This document shows positions 19,788-25,078 of a DNA stretch of 25,078 nucleotides, piece by piece. Under the pieces are notes generated by a model. It was not told where the DNA came from. It saw only the letters and a program-made list of their open reading frames with translations, and made no database searches. The stretch comes from Chara braunii (taxonomy: Eukaryota > Streptophyta > Charophyceae > Charales > Characeae), in contig BFEA01000905.1 of assembly GCA_003427395.1 (NCBI GenBank), positions 371,999 through 397,076 of the forward strand, given 5' to 3'. The translations under genes were made by a program, and so were the position numbers. Numbering within the stretch: position 1 is the stretch's first letter; each line of letters starts with the position of its first letter.

Positions 19788-20676
19788 AGTCAGGCCATTC
19801 AATCTTATGGAACATGCTTGACTCAGCCATTAAGTATACACGAACAGTTTGCACACCTACTTTTCTCTTCCTTTGGGCATACGACTAGGTCATCCTAGTC
19901 GCGCTGAACTGTTTAAGTAGCCAAGTTGTATATATCTCTCTGAAATTTAATCTTCAAGGTGGGCGTAGGACTGAGCCATTCATCTTAGAAACAATGCTCA
20001 GCCGGCCCAAGTTACCTTCAATTATATTCTTAATTGTACTCTCTTCAATTTACGATAAGCTATAGTCAGACCATCCAATCTTATGGAACCCGTGTCTCAC
20101 TAGCCTATTTTTAATAGGATAATAATAACATATAGCCAAATTATAACATTGGGTTCCAGCATGTGCGAGGCTTTGAGCCAGACCCCCTGAACTTACAGAA
20201 GGATCTAACTCTCTGCGAAATTCATTTCTCTCTGAACCACCATGTGTGTGGCATTGAGTCAGACCCCCTAAACTTACAGAAGGGTTTGCCCTTTGCCAAT
20301 GATTACCCCCTCAGAATAAACGCAGGGAGAGACTGAGCCACCTGAACTAACAGAACAGCTCGGCCCCCTCGTTCGGAAACAAGGAAAGTTAAGAAAACCC
20401 AAGAAACAAGGCAACTCAGGGTACCTAAACTTGTAGAGCGCCCTGAGTTCCTGAAAATCAAACACAATCAAACCCTCGCAAGTCAGAGCAGTCAGGCCAC
20501 CTGAACTTATAGAACATCCTGACCCTCCATGCAAAGCCACAGCCCTGGGTCTCCCCAAACTTATGGGGATATCCCAGCCTCCAGAGCAATCAGACCGCCT
20601 AAGCTTATAGAAGGGTCTGACGCTCCATTCATATCCAAAATAAATAAAGCACTTAGTCTCCCCAAACTTATGGGGA
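19788..20676. repeat. Array of 12 hairpins with variable stems and a conserved CTTATRGAA-like loop
   Basis: Hairpins: 19788-19823, 19882-19901, 19971-20001, 20064-20101, 20175-20211, 20260-20288, 20333-20363, 20413-20449, 20491-20523, 20545-20577, 20590-20620 and 20659-20676. Examples of stems are CGACTAGG/CCTAGTCG, CTGAGC/GCTCAG, AACTCAGGG/CCCTGAGTT, GTCAGG/CCTGAC and TCAGACC/GGTCTGA. Eleven of the twelve (all but 19882-19901) have a loop with a core close to CTTATRGAA (seen as CTTATGGAA, CTTACAGAA, CTTATAGAA, CTAACAGAA and, in two, CTTATGGGGA). Where pairing is imperfect (20175-20211), all three mismatches are C opposite A, as expected from C-to-T decay on one strand. A 142-codon minus-strand frame over part of the array has no recognisable domain and is a by-product. 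Confidence 0.85.
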
Positions 20677-20702
20677 CATCCCAGCCTTAATGACCGAGTC
20701 AA

Positions 20703-21306
20703 ACCTTATGCAAACCAACCCTCCATCCTGCCTTTCCTAGATGCGACCTCTTTTAACAATCTGCTTTCACTCAATCAATAAGCTTAAACTGAACTTAAAC
20801 AAACATTTCTTTACTTGATCTGGTTTGTATCCTGAAGTCAAACCCAAAGTCAAAGTATAGTGCAGGCAACATACTTAGTGAAAACACAACAGGCAGTACA
20901 GATAGGGGCTATAATCTGGGTTTTTAGAGGGAAAGCAGCAGTTACCTTTCAATTCCCTGCCGCCAGAGCCTCGCCTAGGCTCCGGCAGAGCTCCCACAAT
21001 CAGTGGGGTAACCTCCCACGTAGGCCTTGCTGCGGTCCTACGGGTTGCAATCCCGCCTGCCGCCTTCCTCTCAGGACCAATAAACTAGACTTAGATTAAG
21101 AAGGGCAGAGAAAGAAGTTTGATTCACTCAACACAAAAAGGGTGCTCTCAGACTCGCGCGAGAGGGCCTAGATTCCTTGACGCGCTTGAGGGCCCCACAA
21201 TGGCCGCCAAACAAAACGCAGCAACTTGGTCTGACCGAAAGTCAACTGTCAAGGTCAACTCTGTGACGATCCCTCGAACCACCACAATGACCCGTTCCAC
21301 AACTAC
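20703..21306. other. End of the element interior; candidate polypurine tract
   Basis: No gene. A hairpin-like GCCGCCAGAGCCTCG...GGCTCCGGC lies near 20960-20986. A purine tract, AAGAAGGGCAGAGAAAGAAG (one C), lies at 21098-21117. It is the only candidate polypurine tract, but it is about 190 bp left of the point where LTR homology begins, so either the left LTR is 5'-truncated or this is not the tract. Confidence 0.35.
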
Positions 21307-23975
21307 TCTTCCAAGCTGCACCCGCAGCCCTTCCCCACCGTTCAACCACCAACAACTCCGCCCACAACTTTGCTTCCTGAATGGAAGCCGCAATCACACA
21401 GTCCCAAACAAACGTGCTCAAAGTGGCACAACAATCCGCAGCAGGCTCAACAACTGTCGTGGGAGAAAGCCGAGTAGAAAACGAGCCGCGGAAGCCCAGC
21501 CGTGGATCAGCAAGCCTGGAGCAGCCTGTAGCAGCTGGATCCACACCACTTCGGACGATAGGACGACAGCGTATTGGTCAGCAAGCGGGCTCCCAAGCAC
21601 CGCCGCTTACCTTCAGCCACTTCACCCAATTAATATGGGCTGGGCGCCAGCCAACAGGTAAGTCCATAACCTCGTGGCCAATTTTACTCCAGCTACTTAG
21701 CTCCGCAGGCTAAGCCGTACGCTGACCATAAGAAATGAGGCTCCTCCCTCTGCTCGCTCGTCGCTCCTCCGTATGATTAGTGCACAATGAGCCAACCAGC
21801 GGCTTACCTCCGATCTCTGCCTCATGTCCCGTGATCACATTAACTCGGTTACCAGGCGGGCCAGCAAGCCCCGCAGATGATGAGGTGAGTGGTGTGCTGG
21901 CCAATAGCCAGATCCACACACTTGCGGCTGGCCCCCCCTGTCGCCTCGGTCGCCTGGATGAACGGCTCACCAGCCAATAGGTGAGTCTTTATCCCCAGCA
22001 ACTCTTCAACAAACAACCATCATTGGCACAATAGTCTTCGCAGCCGCAACGCCCAACCAATAGGCAAGCCCCCACTTCTCAATCGTCTCATGCTACCTCC
22101 ACCGATAGGTTGAATAACCTCGATCGGGTCTTTCGCTGGTACCCAGCCTGCAGGTAGCGTAAGATAAGCACCCTGACTCCGTGGCTGGCTTCCCTGTTTG
22201 GCCGAACGAAATCGAATGACTCTACCGCTGGGACTTGGTCAGATATACCACAACTCGGCAACGAAGCTCGGCTATCCGTCCATCCCGCATCGCTAGCTCC
22301 CCAAGGTAAGTACTTCTCTTCCCCAACTGCAGGCAACTCCCTCTTATCCCCCACTTTGCTGCCTCTGCCGACCGAGCAGGCGGCTTCCTGACCAAATGGT
22401 GATCCTTCAGCCCATAGTGGCCTTCGTGCCACCCTCACCGATAGCAAGGGACGAAATCGAATGAATTGACCTCTAGATCGGGGCCGGGTGCATCCTCTAG
22501 GACAAGCAACGTGCTGGTGAACGGGTAATTCTCTGACATCACAGCTGCCTCCTCGCCTCATCGTAGTCTCAGGTATGTATGTCCCATCTCCCTATAACCC
22601 TCTCTGTATGCGCAGTGTGGCTAACCACACTCTACTTCCCTCGATAGGATGAACAAAACTGGAATGAACCTTCCGCTAGAACACAGACGGATTCATTCCC
22701 CTCTTACCATCCTCTTTTCCCACGCAATGGCCTTTCTTTATGTCGAGGAATCAGTCACTCCAGCCCGGAATCCACCTGCACTACCGTGGCCGCTCGATCT
22801 AGAAACCGCCAAACAGCTTCTCCCCTCGCTCGAGTCCATCGAGGGTCGGGCGAGGTACAAGCTTCTTGTGCCCGTTATTTTCCTCCTCCGCCATAGCTTC
22901 CCGCAACCATTCTTTCTCATACCCTCCTATTCTACTTACTCTCTCCTGGATCTAACCTCACTGTCGAGGTCGCCCTACCCCCAAACCTCTGTTTCGCATC
23001 TTCGATTGCCTGATTCCGTTAAGAATCAGGCAAGCTATGCACTCCATTCGTCCACCATATCCGCCACTTCACGCAACCATTCCTTCACTAACCTTCTTCC
23101 CTACCAACTTTCGTCTAAAACTAACACTACCATCCAACTCGCCCGGGGCCAAATCCCCGGTATCGCGTCCTCTCTCTCTCGATTCCACTCAGAATCGAGA
23201 GCTATCTGCCTTCTTGATCGTACTCGACTCACCCTTCCGCCATCCCTTTTGCTGCACGTATCTGGCGCAAAACCGCGCCAGATACATTCCTTTCCGTTTT
23301 CATTTCCGCGCGGTCTTTCTCTTTACTAACTATAATCTTACTGACATATTACTAAAACTAACCATAAATCTAAGGTCGCCCGCCTCTAAGACATGAGGCG
23401 CGACCCTCTATTCGCCCATTTCTGTTAGGAAAACGGGCGCAATCACCTTTTTTCCCCTTCGCCATACTCCCTTACGTTGGCCTCGCGATGCTCGACTTTC
23501 TTTCCACCTGCGCACACATTCGCCTCAGCTATCCATCTTGGTTCAGCCCCCTTCCCCCCAACTCCTCTCCTCTCACCCTCTTCGCGTGCTCAAATCCCCG
23601 GACGCACCCGGTGCAGCCTCACATCCGGGTTCATCTGGCTCTCTTTCCTTCTGCTGCCCCGCTTCTCGCTGCGCTATTCGCTCCACCCGCTGCTGTCTGC
23701 GCTTCCCGACATGGTCTGCCTCTTCGCTACTCCAACACCGGTCCGCCAGCGCCTTAGTGTGGCGGCTTTCGTCGTTGCTCCGGCCAGCCTGAAGTGATCC
23801 TCGGGAGAAGCTAGTTATAGGACGGTTCGCCTGGTCTTTCGCCCCTATGCCCGAGACCAGCCTGCTTGGTTAATATTGCCCCCGCCACACTCTCCTCTGC
23901 GCCTCCCTTGTCGTAGCAACCTGCCCCCTGCCTACTCCATCCGGCCTCAACTCTCTTCAGCTCGACGATGCCCCG
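21307..23975. repeat. Right long terminal repeat of the element
   Basis: Second copy of the 2669-bp repeat, without Ns. It has the same hairpins (from 22823), the same four AGGTRAGT octamers (21656-21663, 21883-21890, 21979-21986, 22304-22311) and the same antisense LSU-like pieces (22281-22293, 23834-23848). Homology ends at CCCCG 23975, after which the flanking sequence differs from the interior of the element. Confidence 0.9.
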
Positions 23976-25078
23976 CTGTTGGGAGGAAACCCGGGGAGGG
24001 GCGCCTACCGTTCGCTGAAGCCAAGGGCAACAGCGCCTGTCACTCGCTGCGCCCGCTTCCGAGGTCCTCAGCGACCAGTAGGGTGCCAGTTTATGTTTTG
24101 GTCACCTGTCACGTTCCTTTTTGAAGACCGAACTCAGGCAGCGTTTTCGGTTTTCCCGATAGGTTGGAGAGGGAAGCAAGGCTCAATCAAGCTTTTATTG
24201 ATTCTAGGATGTAAACACATATCTTCGCTGTGACCAATTCCTTCCAATATCAAATGGACAAAGAAAATGGCAATGAGATCGAAAGTTTAATAATGATTGT
24301 CGCCCATATACCTCGCGATAATCGAGAGTTATTTCGTTAATGATCCGTGTAGAACAATAGCACAAAACTGGTTGATCTTCTAATGAACAGTAGGTGTCTG
24401 ACGCTTTGGATGATTTTGGTTCCCCTTCAGGTTAGACTCAAGTAAATAAATAAATATACCAATAAATCAAGTGAGCTTCCCGACGGCGTCTTCCCGCACA
24501 TTCTCCCATACCAATTCTCTCTCTCTTCCCCTCTCTCTTCCCTCACTCAGTTTGTGTGTGTGTGAGTGAGTTNATGCCCACTATGCATAACTCCCGGAAG
24601 GAACTCACGGAAGCAACTAAACGTCCGACTGTTTGATTACTCACTCGTGATCAATGTTGACCTTGTACTCGATCGGGGGTCTCGGTGTCGTCGCGTGTCC
24701 ATCTTAGGGAGGAAATTCAGATGTAGCAGTCATAGTCTGTTCTGTATGGGCGGGTCCCCCTTGTCAAATGACCCACAGCTGTGCATCGATCTCCAATGAA
24801 TCGGAGACTATTCGGGTCCGGATTCGTGGCAACCTGTTGCCCGACCATGTAGCAGCATGTCATGATGAGCACTGAGCAACACATTCAATTAGAACATCTG
24901 GAGGGCTGCGTTGGCACTGTACCCCCCCCTTTTGAAATGAGCACGCAGTCATCGGGGCTGTATTAGTTCAATGAGTTTGTTGCCTTTCATACTCTTTCCC
25001 TCGTTTAGTACACACTGTCTCCTTCGTATCTGGGGCTTTTCCCCGTTCAGATACAGCCAAATCACCTGTGGCATATTC
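23976..25078. other. Right flank, no gene recognised
   Basis: 1.1 kb with only short open frames. It includes a CCCGATAGGTTGG stretch (near 24157) resembling a motif that recurs in the LTR (CCRATAGG), and a CT-rich then TG-rich microsatellite. No similarity to the sequence left of 7819 was noticed. Confidence 0.4.
24542..24570. repeat. Short TG microsatellite inside a hairpin
   Basis: CTCACTCA (24542-24549) and TGAGTGAG (24563-24570) are perfectly complementary and enclose a (TG)n run. A CT-rich tract precedes it. This is probably simple-sequence DNA with no function implied. Confidence 0.55.

Larger units (their letters stand above)
10488..21306. other. Interior of the LTR-bounded element; no retrotransposon genes
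   Basis: 10.8 kb with stops in all frames at short spacing. The only stretch that looks protein-like is on the minus strand at 14447-15121. No RT (YxDD), RNase H, integrase or zinc-knuckle pattern was seen in any translated frame. The content is rRNA-like sequence near the left end, A-rich tracts, tandem repeats and several hairpin arrays. Ns at 12299, 12351-12352, 12366, 12372 and 15705-15864 mark uncertain consensus. Confidence 0.7.
7819..23975. mobile_element. 16.2-kb LTR-bounded, apparently non-coding element (LARD-like)
   Basis: It is bounded by 2669-bp direct repeats with an offset of exactly 13488 bp throughout. Two stretches that I compared by eye (240 and about 200 bp) differ at roughly 5%, mostly by transitions, with no indel. 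The 10.8-kb interior encodes no recognisable gag, protease, reverse transcriptase, RNase H or integrase. Long LTRs with a long non-coding interior fit the large retrotransposon derivative (LARD) class. Against a textbook LTR element, the repeats start TCTTCC and end CCCCG, not TG...CA. No clear primer-binding site follows the left repeat, and the only purine tract (21098-21117) lies 190 bp before the right repeat. A 4-bp candidate target duplication, TGTT, lies at 7815-7818 and 23977-23980. It is weak. Orientation is unknown. Confidence 0.75.

Noticed and set aside
19788-20676. CRISPR-like array
   Set aside because: The conserved part is a loop of under 15 bases with variable flanks and irregular spacing. 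There are no true repeats of 23-47 bp, no cas genes, and the context is eukaryotic.
20274-20702. 142-codon minus-strand ORF
   Set aside because: It coincides with the hairpin array, repeats itself with the array period and has no domain.
22649-23329. 226-codon ORF in the right LTR
   Set aside because: The left LTR copy of this frame is interrupted (9161-9490 and 9518-9841). The sequence is pyrimidine-rich, giving Ser/Leu/Pro-rich translations in several frames.

Overview
The window looks like nuclear DNA of a eukaryote, probably a plant or charophyte-type green lineage. It is dominated by decayed transposable-element sequence. The signs are a GT-AG intron whose phase fits its flanking exons, long stretches without genes, a very large LTR-type element, and a Ulp1-type protease next to a large transposon-like ORF. 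A Chara-like genome is my best guess from recall; nothing in the sequence proves it.

Left part (1-7818). A long plus-strand reading frame runs from the window edge to 4221. It is broken by an in-frame TAG (902-904), a frameshift near 1120-1141 and an in-frame TGA (3406-3408). Its middle part resembles a degenerate Rossmann-fold, possibly methyltransferase-like, domain; the rest is low-complexity and acidic. A 340-bp tandem duplication follows (4471-5150). Then comes a Ulp1/SENP-type cysteine protease gene (about 5208-6390) with one intron (5415-5521). It keeps its His, Asp, Gln and Cys residues but carries an in-frame TGA at 6193-6195. A leftover Nextera mate-pair junction adaptor (5634-5670) plus a 68-bp artificial duplication sits inside this gene. 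The two genes share a strand and a state of decay, so they may be remains of one Ulp1-carrying transposon. From 6391 to 7818 only short tandem and interspersed repeats are seen.

Right part (7819-25078). Two direct repeats of 2669 bp (7819-10487 and 21307-23975), about 95% identical where I compared them and with a constant offset of 13488 bp, bound a 16.2-kb element. I read them as LTRs. The 10.8-kb interior shows no gag, protease, RT, RNase H or integrase, so the element is LARD-like and presumably non-autonomous. Its ends are not TG...CA, and no convincing primer-binding site was found.

The most unusual content is RNA-like structure. An array of 12 short inverted repeats (19788-20676) has arms that differ from unit to unit but stay complementary, around a loop core close to CTTATRGAA. 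A second, tightly packed array of six hairpins lies at 18138-18353. A third cluster lies in the LTRs (9335-9951), where one stem shows a compensatory base-pair change between the two LTR copies. The element also carries pieces of nuclear large-subunit rRNA: a 35-base exact match in sense orientation just inside the 5' LTR, and degenerate antisense pieces in both LTRs. The last 1.1 kb (23976-25078) is flank with no recognisable gene.
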